The notes beneath the pieces were generated by a model. That model was not told the origin of the DNA and did not search any database. It saw only the letters and a list, made by a program, of their open reading frames with translations. Of a stretch of 64,000 bases of DNA, positions 17,372-24,900 are shown piece by piece. How positions within the stretch are numbered: the stretch's first letter is position 1; each line of letters opens with the position of its first letter. Source of the DNA: UBA1952 sp965246785 (GTDB lineage Bacteria > Bacteroidota > Bacteroidia > Chitinophagales > Chitinophagaceae); contig CBDFFM010000032.1 of assembly GCA_965246785.1 (NCBI GenBank), positions 310,001-374,000 on the forward strand. Reading direction: 5' to 3'. The translations under genes and the position numbers were made by a program.

Positions 17372-18060
17372 GCAATACCAGCATCAAAGACTGGGCGGAA
17401 GACGACCGTCCGCGGGAGAAGCTCCAACTAAAAGGCCCGGCGGCCCTTAGCGATGCGGAGCTGCTGGCCATTCTTATAAATAGCGGCACGCCGAAGTACA
17501 GTGCACTTGCGCTGGCGCAAGAGGTGCTGCGCAAAGTAGCCGGCAACCTTCACGACCTTGGCCGGCTCTCGCTTTCCGAATTGCAGCTTCCCGGAAAAGG
17601 ATTAGGCGAAGCCCGTGCCATCACCATAGCCGCTGCGCTGGAACTTGGCCGTCGCCGCCAAAGCGCCGATGTGCTCAGTCGCCCGGCAATCACGAGCATG
17701 GAAGACGCCGCTGAAATCATTCTGCCGCTGCTCAATGACCGCAACGCCGAAGCTTTCTGCGTGCTTTATCTTAACCAGGCCAATAAGCTGCTGCGTTCTG
17801 AAATTATCTCCGTTGGCGGCATTACCGGGACGGTGGCCGATATCCGCATCATTCTTAAGAATGCTCTGCTTTACAACGCCAACCAGATGCTTGTGGCGCA
17901 CAACCATCCTTCTGGCAATCTCAGCCCCAGCAACGCAGACCGCGTGCTGACCACGAAACTGAAGGACGCTGCTGCGTTGATGGACATACGCCTGCTTGAC
18001 CATCTCATCATTGCCGGCGGGCGCTACCTGAGCCTGCAGGAAGAGGGGCTGCTGGCGTAA
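17368..18060 (+). CDS. radC: RadC-family JAB-domain protein
   Basis: The 230-residue protein has an N-terminal helix-hairpin-helix region (LSDAELLAILINSG and ELQLPGKGLGEARA). It is followed by a JAB1/MPN-type metalloprotease-like domain with HNHPSGNLSPSNAD (H178, H180, D191). RadC proteins are widespread and were named for a supposed DNA-repair role that is now doubted; the true substrate is uncertain. The ATG shares four bases (ATGA, 17368-17371) with the upstream MFS stop, so translation is coupled. Confidence 0.92.
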   Translation: MSNTSIKDWAEDDRPREKLQLKGPAALSDAELLAILINSGTPKYSALALAQEVLRKVAGNLHDLGRLSLSELQLPGKGLGEARAITIAAALELGRRRQSADVLSRPAITSMEDAAEIILPLLNDRNAEAFCVLYLNQANKLLRSEIISVGGITGTVADIRIILKNALLYNANQMLVAHNHPSGNLSPSNADRVLTTKLKDAAALMDIRLLDHLIIAGGRYLSLQEEGLLA

Positions 18061-18126
18061 TAGCCTTTACGCGTGAATGCCCCTGCCCGGCATGGCGTAT
18101 CTTGCGCCTCCTTTCACAACAACGCT

Positions 18127-19119
18127 TTGGATAAGATTAAAATAGGCGTCTTCGGCGCGGGCCATCTCGGCAAGATTCACATGCAGCAATGGCTGCAGGT
18201 GCCCGCTGCAACCCTCGTTGGCTTCTACGACCCGGATGATAATGCCGCCGCTGCGGCCATTGCTCAATACGGCGTGGAGCGTTTTGCTGATGAGTCGGCG
18301 CTGATTGCCGCAGTGGACGCAGTGGATATCGTTGCCCCGACTACCGCACATTTTGTAACCGCCAAGAGCTGCCTGCAGGCGGGCAAGCACGTTTTCATAG
18401 AAAAGCCCCTGGCCTATACAATGGAAGAAGCTGCCGAGCTGGTGAAGCTGGTAGGCGAGGCGGGCGTAAAATGCCAGGTGGGACATGTGGAGCGCTACAA
18501 TCCTGCTTTCCTCGCCCTAGGCGCGCAGCCGCTGCACCCGATGTTCATTGAAGCGCACCGGCTGGCGCAGTTCAATCCGCGCGGTACGGATGTGAGCGTG
18601 ATTCTTGACCTGATGATTCACGACATTGACGTCGTGCTGCATCTGGTGCAGAGTCCGGTAAAGCGCATCTCCGCCTCCGGCGTAGCGGTGATGAGTGAGA
18701 GCGCGGACATTGCCAACGCCCGCATTGAGTTTGACAACGGTTGCGTGGCTAATCTCACGTCTTCCCGGATTTCCATGAAGAACATGCGCAAGATGCGGCT
18801 CTTCCAGCGCGATGCTTATATCGGGGTGGACTTCTTAGATAAGAAAACCGAAATTATCCGCCTCAAAGGCGAGGCCGACCCGGCGGGGATGTTGGACTTC
18901 CCGCTGCAGCTTGCCAGCGGCGAGCAAAAGATTATCTCTGTCAATATGCCCGAAGTGGCGTTCAGCAATGCCATCAATGCGGAGCTAAGCGAGTTTGCTA
19001 ACGCCATTCTTCAGGATAAGCCCGTGCGCGTAAGCGTGCAAGACGGCTATAATGCGATGGATGTGGCCCATCAGATTCTCAAAAAAATGAGCGCTCACCA
19101 CGAGCTGCACAATGTATAG
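18127..19119 (+). CDS. Gfo/Idh/MocA-family oxidoreductase
   Basis: This NAD(P)-dependent oxidoreductase of about 330 residues has the Rossmann motif IGVFGAGHLGKIHM at the N-terminus and the EKPLAYTMEEA motif that marks the family, then the GHVERYNPAF and HDIDVVLHL region. The likely substrate is a sugar or cyclitol, but it cannot be identified. I place the start at TTG 18127 because homologues begin at the DKIKIGVFGAGH segment. A TATCTTGC promoter-like box at 18098-18105 would otherwise fall inside the coding region started at ATG 18073. The longer start adds 18 residues and remains possible. Confidence 0.85.
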   Translation: MDKIKIGVFGAGHLGKIHMQQWLQVPAATLVGFYDPDDNAAAAAIAQYGVERFADESALIAAVDAVDIVAPTTAHFVTAKSCLQAGKHVFIEKPLAYTMEEAAELVKLVGEAGVKCQVGHVERYNPAFLALGAQPLHPMFIEAHRLAQFNPRGTDVSVILDLMIHDIDVVLHLVQSPVKRISASGVAVMSESADIANARIEFDNGCVANLTSSRISMKNMRKMRLFQRDAYIGVDFLDKKTEIIRLKGEADPAGMLDFPLQLASGEQKIISVNMPEVAFSNAINAELSEFANAILQDKPVRVSVQDGYNAMDVAHQILKKMSAHHELHNV

Positions 19120-19170
19120 GGCTGCGCTGCGTTAATAAACGCGGATGGTGGCGGCGTCTTGTTCCCCTTT

Positions 19171-20034
19171 ATGAAAAAAATTTACGTCTTCCTCTTCGCG
19201 ACGTTCGCAATGTTGGCTGCCGGAAGCTGCAATATCATCAACCCTTCCGAGGTTGTCCCGACGTACGTGCGGATTGATTCTTTCGTTTTTCAGAATGATG
19301 TGGTGCGTGGCTCCGCCTCGCATAAGGTTACCAACGTGTGGGTCTATTTCAACGGCTCGCCTGTGGGCAACTTTGACCTCCCGGCCCAGTTTCCGGTCAT
19401 TGCCACCGAAGCCGGTACACTCACCGTCATTCCGGGCATTGACTTTGACGGCCTGAGCGGCTATCCGCTCATCTACCCGCTTTACCGCTCCGATACTCTG
19501 CACCTCGTGCCTGCGCCCGGCGCCGTCATTCCTTTTGGCGCAAAAACTGGTTACAATGCTGCCTCTATTCTCAAGTTTGAAGAGCGCTTTGACAATGGCC
19601 AGGGCCGCAACAACTCTTTTATCCGCACCTCCGGCGATACGACCATCTTCAACACCAATGATCCCGGCGTAGCTCTCGAAGGCGGCGGCGCGGGCATTAT
19701 GCGCCTCGCTCCGGGATTTGACTCTGCCGTTGTATTGAGCGGGCCGGTGCTGCCTATCATTGCAGGTAGCGATGCCTACATTGAGCTGGACTACCGCGGC
19801 ACCTGCAACCTGCGCGTGGGCATGTATTCAAAGCTTAATGCCGGCGGGGAGTACACGGAGCAAATCATTGGCCTGAAGCCAAAGGATAACTGGGGGAAAA
19901 TTTATGTCAGCATCACAAGCTGGATTTCCGCGCATCAGGGCAGTGAATACCGGGTGCTGCTGCGGGCCGATAAGCTCGCGGGCCAGCAGGAAGGCTACGT
20001 GCTGGTGGATAATGTAAAAGTGGTCAGCTTCTGA
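19171..20034 (+). CDS. Hypothetical lipoprotein
   Basis: The 287-residue protein has a signal peptide and a lipobox AAGSC (C20), so it should be a membrane-anchored lipoprotein. No known domain is obvious. The mature part contains VWVYFNGSPVGNFDLPAQFP and a C-terminal half rich in beta-type sequence (AYIELDYRGTCNLRVGMYS, YRVLLRADKLAGQQEG), suggesting a jelly-roll-like surface protein. ATG 19171 is preferred over the upstream TTG 19159 because it starts directly with MKKIYVFLF. The neighbouring sugar transferase does not define its role. Confidence 0.7.
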   Translation: MKKIYVFLFATFAMLAAGSCNIINPSEVVPTYVRIDSFVFQNDVVRGSASHKVTNVWVYFNGSPVGNFDLPAQFPVIATEAGTLTVIPGIDFDGLSGYPLIYPLYRSDTLHLVPAPGAVIPFGAKTGYNAASILKFEERFDNGQGRNNSFIRTSGDTTIFNTNDPGVALEGGGAGIMRLAPGFDSAVVLSGPVLPIIAGSDAYIELDYRGTCNLRVGMYSKLNAGGEYTEQIIGLKPKDNWGKIYVSITSWISAHQGSEYRVLLRADKLAGQQEGYVLVDNVKVVSF

Positions 20035-20060
20035 TATAAAATTCTTTACCCGCGCCGCGC

Positions 20061-21488
20061 ATGAAGCTTGCAGACCCCGTCAAGAGACGCGCCATTCGCC
20101 AACTCGCGCTGCTGGATTATGCGGCGGCAGCGGCGGCGTGGATGCTCTTTTGGGTCTATCGGCATAAGCTCCTCGGCCATGCCGATGGCTGGCAGGTGTG
20201 GACGCAGCTCGGCCTGCGCGATTTCATCATCGGCCTGCTGCTGGTGCCGCTCGGCTGGCTGGTGCTTTACGTACTTTCCGGCACTTACTTTGACCTCTAC
20301 CGTAAGAGCCGCCTGCACGAGGTGAACCGCACCCTCATCTCCTGCATCATTGGTACCGTCATCATCTCGCTCGCCGTCTTTGCTAACGACCGGGCCGACC
20401 ACTCCTGGTTTATCAAAATGACCGGGCGATACATGCTCATCCACACGCTTGCTACGATGGCCGTGCGGCTGCTTATGCTGAACGCCGTGAAGCGGAGGCT
20501 GCTCAGTGGCAAGGCGGGCTTCCGCACCCTCATCATAGGCGGCAATGCAAAGGCCATTGACATCTACAAGCGCATCCAGGGCAGCGCCGTTAAGCAAGGC
20601 AACATCTTCGTGGGCTTCACGTACAGCACACTCGAGGCAAGCAACGGTATGAGCCATTATCTCCCGCAGCTCGCGCATCTTTCGCAGTTGGAAAGCACGA
20701 TTGATGAGCATGAGATTGAGGAAGTAATCGTAGCCGTGGATTCTTCGGAGCACCACATGCTGGAAGGCATTCTCACGCGCCTCAGCCACCGCCCCGTCGT
20801 CGTGAGCGTGCTGCCTGACCTCTACGACATCATCTCCGGTTCCGTAAAAACGAGCAACGTCTACGACGTAGGCCTCATCCACATCTACCCCGACCTAATG
20901 CCCGACTGGCAACGTGTGTGCAAGCGCGTGATAGACGTAGCCGTGTCGCTCTTTGCCATCATCGTCCTTTCGCCGCTGTACGTTTTTTCGGCCCTGCGGG
21001 TAATGCTTTCATCACCGGGGCCGGTGCTGTACAAGCAGGAACGGGTTGGGCAGTATGGCAAGCCTTTCAACATCCTGAAGTTTCGCTCCATGCGCCTTGA
21101 TGCAGAGGCTCGGGGGCCGGCCCTTTCTTCCAAAGACGACCCCCGCACGACCACCTGGGGGCGCATCATGCGCAAATGGCGCATTGATGAGCTGCCGCAA
21201 TTCTTCAACATCCTGCGCGGCGACATGAGCCTTGTAGGCCCGCGGCCGGAGCGCGCGCACTTCATCAACATCATCTCCCAGACGCACCCGCACTATAAAT
21301 ATCTCCACAAGGTGAAGCCCGGCCTCACGAGCTGGGGCATGGTGCAATTTGGCTACGCCGAGAATGTGGACGAGATGAAGGAGCGCATGAAGTATGACCT
21401 CCTCTACATAGAAAACTGCTCCCTCGCGCTGGACTTAAAAATTCTGCTTTACACCTTTATTGTGCTCTTCCAGGGGCGGGGCAAGTGA
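20061..21488 (+). CDS. Polyprenyl-phosphate sugar-1-phosphate transferase
   Basis: This is a 475-residue membrane enzyme of the WbaP/UndPP-sugar transferase type, which loads the first sugar phosphate on undecaprenyl phosphate for polysaccharide synthesis. Four N-terminal membrane helices precede a CoA-binding-like Rossmann region (FRTLIIGGNAKAIDIYKRI). One further helix precedes the catalytic domain with YKQERVGQYGKPFNILKFRS, WRIDELPQFFNILRGDMSLV and GPRPER, all hallmarks of the bacterial sugar transferase family. No other polysaccharide genes are adjacent. A repeat-rich gap follows. Confidence 0.93.
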   Translation: MKLADPVKRRAIRQLALLDYAAAAAAWMLFWVYRHKLLGHADGWQVWTQLGLRDFIIGLLLVPLGWLVLYVLSGTYFDLYRKSRLHEVNRTLISCIIGTVIISLAVFANDRADHSWFIKMTGRYMLIHTLATMAVRLLMLNAVKRRLLSGKAGFRTLIIGGNAKAIDIYKRIQGSAVKQGNIFVGFTYSTLEASNGMSHYLPQLAHLSQLESTIDEHEIEEVIVAVDSSEHHMLEGILTRLSHRPVVVSVLPDLYDIISGSVKTSNVYDVGLIHIYPDLMPDWQRVCKRVIDVAVSLFAIIVLSPLYVFSALRVMLSSPGPVLYKQERVGQYGKPFNILKFRSMRLDAEARGPALSSKDDPRTTTWGRIMRKWRIDELPQFFNILRGDMSLVGPRPERAHFINIISQTHPHYKYLHKVKPGLTSWGMVQFGYAENVDEMKERMKYDLLYIENCSLALDLKILLYTFIVLFQGRGK

Positions 21489-22000
21489 GTATTTCACGCA
21501 ATCTGGATGGCTTTCAGAACAACTGTGTAGCCAATCCGACCAGACAGGCAGGTCTTACTCATTGGGTTGTCCGCACCCAGCTCAGCAACCGGGCTTTTTT
21601 CAAAAACTACATCGCTGGGATGTGTCCATGAGTTGGGCACGAGCACGCAGCGCGCAAAGCTCTTCTGCATGCTCGCGCGAGTGGCGCACACCCCATGAGG
21701 GGATGCGCAGCATCCCGGTCGCTGAGCGTAGCCGAAGCGCCTCGTCGTATCATGAGAAATACATGTAGGATGGCGCTTCGGCTACGCTCAGCGGCCGGGG
21801 CTTTTTGCAAAAGCCCATTGGTGGGATGTGTTTGCGGTTGGATACGCTCCCGCCCCGGCGCGTGTCGCCACGCGACGGAATGCGGAAGTGGTTCGTGGGG
21901 ACACGAACCAAGGCTGAGAATGTTGCGGATTAATCTTGCGCCAGCAGAGGACTAATATCGCCAAGAACACTGGTTGGGAATATATTTACCTATCCATCTT
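21489..22000. repeat. Repeat-rich intergenic region
   Basis: This 512-base gap has no convincing gene. A perfect 22-base inverted repeat lies at 21720-21741 and 21772-21793 (core GAGCGTAGCCGAAGCG) with a 30-base loop. An imperfect direct repeat of about 45 bases lies at 21581-21625 and 21787-21831; both copies run from CTCAGC through a CTTTTT stretch to GGGATGTGT. The rest shows no recognisable structure. Confidence 0.7.
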
Positions 22001-22309
22001 ATGCTACGTCTCTTTTTAATAGCAGCAGTTATCTTTTTAGCCTCTTGCGGTAAAGCAAAACTTAGGAAGTATGAAAGTATCGTGATGGCAGCTGACAAGT
22101 TTGAAATAGTTTACCCAGACCATAAGGATACAGTATTAGAAGAGAATATTGCCTATTTCAAGGACGTATTAATCCAGCACATAGTGCCAGGGAGAAAGCA
22201 CGACACTATTACGGATGTAAGGGTAGACATTTTCAAGAGCAACAAACGAACCGGATTTATTACGATGAACTTTAAAGTGGCTTTGTCAACTTTAATTCAG
22301 AGAGTCTAA
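22001..22309 (+). CDS. Small hypothetical lipoprotein
   Basis: The protein has about 102 residues. It starts MLRLFLIAAVIFLASCGK, a signal peptide ending in the lipobox LASC. The short mature part (FEIVYPDHKDTVLEENIAYF, TDVRVDIFKSNKRTGFITMN) has no domain I recognise. Codon use looks more A+T-rich than the neighbours, a hint of recent arrival, and it sits between a repeat-rich gap and nadB. An in-frame ATG at 21974 would place extra residues before the signal peptide and is less likely. Confidence 0.55.
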   Translation: MLRLFLIAAVIFLASCGKAKLRKYESIVMAADKFEIVYPDHKDTVLEENIAYFKDVLIQHIVPGRKHDTITDVRVDIFKSNKRTGFITMNFKVALSTLIQRV

Positions 22310-22469
22310 GCTTTGGATTTCGGCTGACTTACAGAATAGGCATGTATTTCGGCGGTAACTGACGTAAACTCGGGAAAGCCCAATAGACTGAAAGCCCCCG
22401 AAACGTGCGACGCAACGAAAGACCGGGAGCGTGATGCAGCTGACTAACAAAATTTCCCCGCGCCTGTAT

Positions 22470-22500
22470 CCGGTCAGCCCGGCTGCGCCGTACCGACCGG
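22470..22500. repeat. REP-like palindrome upstream of nadB
   Basis: CCGGTC (22470-22475) and GACCGG (22495-22500) bracket AGCCCGGCTGCGCCGTACC. The unit is closely related to the repeats flanking the RAYT gene at 24127 and 24833. It ends 10 bases before the nadB -7 box, so it occupies the -33 region. Confidence 0.7.
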
Positions 22501-22510
22501 ATTGTCCCGC

Positions 22511-22518
22511 TACTTTTG
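22511..22518 (+). promoter_or_regulatory. TAnnTTTG -7 box before nadB
   Basis: TACTTTTG is an exact consensus match 7 bases before the nadB ATG. The REP-like palindrome lies immediately upstream. Confidence 0.6.
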
Positions 22519-22525
22519 AAGCCTC

Positions 22526-24124
22526 ATGCTGCAAACAGATTTTCTGGTTATCGGTTCTGGCATTGCCGGGCTCACATTCGCGGTAAAGACCGCCCGGCGC
22601 TTTCCCGACAAGTCCATCACCATCCTCACCAAAGCCGCGACCGACGAGACGAACACCAAGTACGCCCAGGGCGGCATCGCGGTGGTGAGCGATGGGGTAA
22701 GCGACTCTTTCCAAAAGCATATTGAAGACACCCTCATTGCCGGCGACGGCCTCTGCGACGGGGAAATCGTGCGCATCGTAGTAGAAGAAGGGCCGCAGCG
22801 CGTAGCGGAGATTATAGAATGGGGAACGCAGTTTGACAAAGAGCCGAGCGGCGAGTACATGCGCGGACGCGAAGGCGGCCACAGTCAGTTCCGCATCCTG
22901 CACCACAAGGATGTGACGGGTTTTGAGATGGAGCGCGCGCTCATTGCTGAAGCGGCCCGCTACCCCAACATCGCTATCCACAACCATTGGTTTGTGGTGG
23001 ACATCATCACGCAGCACCACCTTGGCTACCTCGTCACCAAAGTGACGCCCGACATCCAGTGCTACGGCGTCTATGCCCTGAATCTGGAGACGGATGCGAT
23101 TGAGAAAATCCTCGCCCGCGTCACGCTAATGGCGGCAGGCGGCACCGGCCAGGTTTATCGCACCACAACCAATCCGCGCATCGCCACCGGCGACGGCATT
23201 GCGATGGCCTACCGAGCAAAGGCGCGGGTAGAGAATATGGAGTTCATTCAGTTTCACCCTACGGCGCTTTATGAGGTGGGCGTATCGCCGTCGTTTCTGA
23301 TAACAGAAGCGGTACGTGGGGATGGCGGCATACTTCGCAATAAAGAAGGCGAGGCCTTCATGGAGCGCTACGATGCGCGCAAAGACTTAGCGCCGCGCGA
23401 TGTGGTGGCGCGAGCAATAGACTCAGAGATGAAGCGCGGCGGTACGGAGCATGTGTATCTGGACTGCCGGGAGATGGATGGGGCGAAGTTTAAGGCGCAC
23501 TTCCCGAATATCTACGCGAAGTGTCTGAGCATCGGCATTGACGTGGCGGTAGCGATGATTCCCGTTGCGCCCGCTGCGCATTACTGCTGCGGCGGCATTC
23601 AGACAGACGCGCATGGGCATTCATCCATCCGGAATCTGTACGCCTGCGGCGAATGTGCCTCCACAGGCCTGCACGGCGCGAATCGGCTGGCGTCTAACTC
23701 GCTGCTGGAGGCGCTGGTGTTTGCGCACCGCTGCGCGGAAGATGCTGCGGGTATTATCGATGCGACGGAGATGCGTCTTGATGTGCCCGACTGGAATGCA
23801 GGCGGCACGCGGGAGCCGAAGGAGATGATTCTAATCACGCAAAGCCTGAAGGAGCTGCAGGCGATTATGAGCGACTACGTAGGCATTGTGCGCAATGATG
23901 TGCGCTTAGAGCGGGCCATGCGGCGCATAGATTTAATCCACGCGGAAACGGAGGCGCTGTATCGCACGGCGACGATTTCGCCGCAATTGATGGAGTTGCG
24001 GAATCTGATTACAATTGGGTATTTGATTGTGAAGGGAGCGACGTTCCGTAAGGAGAGCCGGGGGCTGCATTACACGACGGATTATCCGGAAAAGAATGCA
24101 CGGCGGCAGGATGTGGTGCTGTAA
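22526..24124 (+). CDS. nadB: L-aspartate oxidase
   Basis: This 532-residue FAD enzyme oxidises L-aspartate to iminoaspartate, the first step of de novo NAD synthesis. The dinucleotide-binding motif GSGIAGL lies at residues 10-16. Family motifs TKYAQGGIAVV, MEFIQFHPTALY, GGDGGILRNKEGEAF-like and GANRLASNSLLEALVF follow in order, and length is normal. nadA and nadC are not in the window. The gene has its own TACTTTTG box, and REP-like units lie on both sides of it (22470 and from 24127). Confidence 0.95.
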   Translation: MLQTDFLVIGSGIAGLTFAVKTARRFPDKSITILTKAATDETNTKYAQGGIAVVSDGVSDSFQKHIEDTLIAGDGLCDGEIVRIVVEEGPQRVAEIIEWGTQFDKEPSGEYMRGREGGHSQFRILHHKDVTGFEMERALIAEAARYPNIAIHNHWFVVDIITQHHLGYLVTKVTPDIQCYGVYALNLETDAIEKILARVTLMAAGGTGQVYRTTTNPRIATGDGIAMAYRAKARVENMEFIQFHPTALYEVGVSPSFLITEAVRGDGGILRNKEGEAFMERYDARKDLAPRDVVARAIDSEMKRGGTEHVYLDCREMDGAKFKAHFPNIYAKCLSIGIDVAVAMIPVAPAAHYCCGGIQTDAHGHSSIRNLYACGECASTGLHGANRLASNSLLEALVFAHRCAEDAAGIIDATEMRLDVPDWNAGGTREPKEMILITQSLKELQAIMSDYVGIVRNDVRLERAMRRIDLIHAETEALYRTATISPQLMELRNLITIGYLIVKGATFRKESRGLHYTTDYPEKNARRQDVVL

Positions 24125-24126
24125 TT

Positions 24127-24192
24127 CGGTCGGAACGGCGCAGCCGAGCTGAACGGTTTTTCATACGGTCGGAACGCGAAGCGGGCTGAACG
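24127..24192. repeat. REP pair on the left of the RAYT gene (units a and b)
   Basis: Unit a (24127-24156) reads CGGTCGGAACGGCGCAGCCG and continues to GAACGG. Unit b (24166-24192) reads CGGTCGGAACGCGAAGCGGG and continues to CTGAACGA. Inverted copies of both stand on the right of the RAYT gene. Confidence 0.85.
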
Positions 24193-24197
24193 AAAAT

Positions 24198-24791
24198 TCA
24201 CCGCAACGCCGCATAGCTCCCCTCGTAAAATGAAGCCTCGTTGTAATCCGCAAGCCGAAACAGTATGTCTTTTCGGCATAGTCTGCCATTGCGCAAGCCG
24301 GCAAAATCCCGGAACGAAGAGTAAGCCCAATCCTCCAACCCAATAACCAGACCGGCCCGGAGCGGATTCTGATGAATGTAATGCATCAGGCTGGTCAGGT
24401 ATCGCTCCCGCTTCCCGTTGAAGCTCAATTCCCGCATTAATTCGGTCACAGGCTTTGCCTTTGTATGTGGCTGAAATCGGGAACCGCTGGCCTTGTCTTC
24501 CTTGTTCAGCAATTGGCTGTAGCTGCTGAGCAGCGTTCCGATTCTGAAAGCAAGCCGCTGCATCGGTTTGCCGCCGAAGGTATTGACAGGCTCACAGCTT
24601 GCCGGCGTGGCTTCAATCAGGAGGTGAAAATGATTGGGCATCAGGCACCAGCAAAGAATATTACAGTAAGGCGCGATTTCCTTATGCAGCTTTCGCAGAA
24701 AAAGCAGGTAATGTGCATCGCTCAGGAAGAGTGGCTGTTTTCCGTTGCCGCGATTGTAGATATGATAGACTTCATTTTCGGTAAAGCGCAT
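24198..24791 (-). CDS. REP-associated tyrosine transposase (RAYT, Y1 family)
   Basis: This 197-residue Y1 transposase of the IS200-like TnpA_REP type has HIYNRGN at 10-16 and the metal-binding HUH-type motif in MPNHFHLL (H54, H56). It also has the MHYIHQNPLRAGLV segment, whose tyrosine (about 138) is the likely nucleophile. Such proteins mobilise REP repeats as single-stranded DNA rather than moving as full insertion sequences. Here it is framed by REP units a and b on each side, directly between nadB and the ABC exporter gene. No frameshift is visible, so it may be active. Confidence 0.92.
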   Translation of the reverse strand: MRFTENEVYHIYNRGNGKQPLFLSDAHYLLFLRKLHKEIAPYCNILCWCLMPNHFHLLIEATPASCEPVNTFGGKPMQRLAFRIGTLLSSYSQLLNKEDKASGSRFQPHTKAKPVTELMRELSFNGKRERYLTSLMHYIHQNPLRAGLVIGLEDWAYSSFRDFAGLRNGRLCRKDILFRLADYNEASFYEGSYAALR

Positions 24792-24832
24792 GAGCGAAAA
24801 ATAAGTCGCGGGTTGCAGATGGCATAATTCCT

Positions 24833-24900
24833 TTCAGCTCGGCTGCGCCGTTCCAACCATATAGAAAACCGTTCAGCCCGCTTCGCGTTCCGACCGAATT
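24833..24900. repeat. REP pair on the right of the RAYT gene (inverted a and b)
   Basis: Inverted unit a (about 24835-24858, CAGCTCGGCTGCGCCGTTCC) and inverted unit b (24869-24900, CCGTTCAGCCCGCTTCGCGT) mirror the left pair. Unit b overlaps the stop codon of the ABC exporter gene (24899-24901). Confidence 0.85.

Noticed and set aside
18073..18126. ATG 18073 as the start of the Gfo/Idh oxidoreductase
   Set aside because: The 18 extra residues (NAPARHGVSCASFHNN) precede the expected Rossmann start, and a promoter-like TATCTTGC box lies within them. It is kept as a less likely alternative.
22310..22469. Possible cobalamin riboswitch before nadB, because of a CCCCCG...CGGGAG hairpin
   Set aside because: No B12-box (GCCACTG-type) or conserved core elements could be found on either strand, and nadB is not a usual target.
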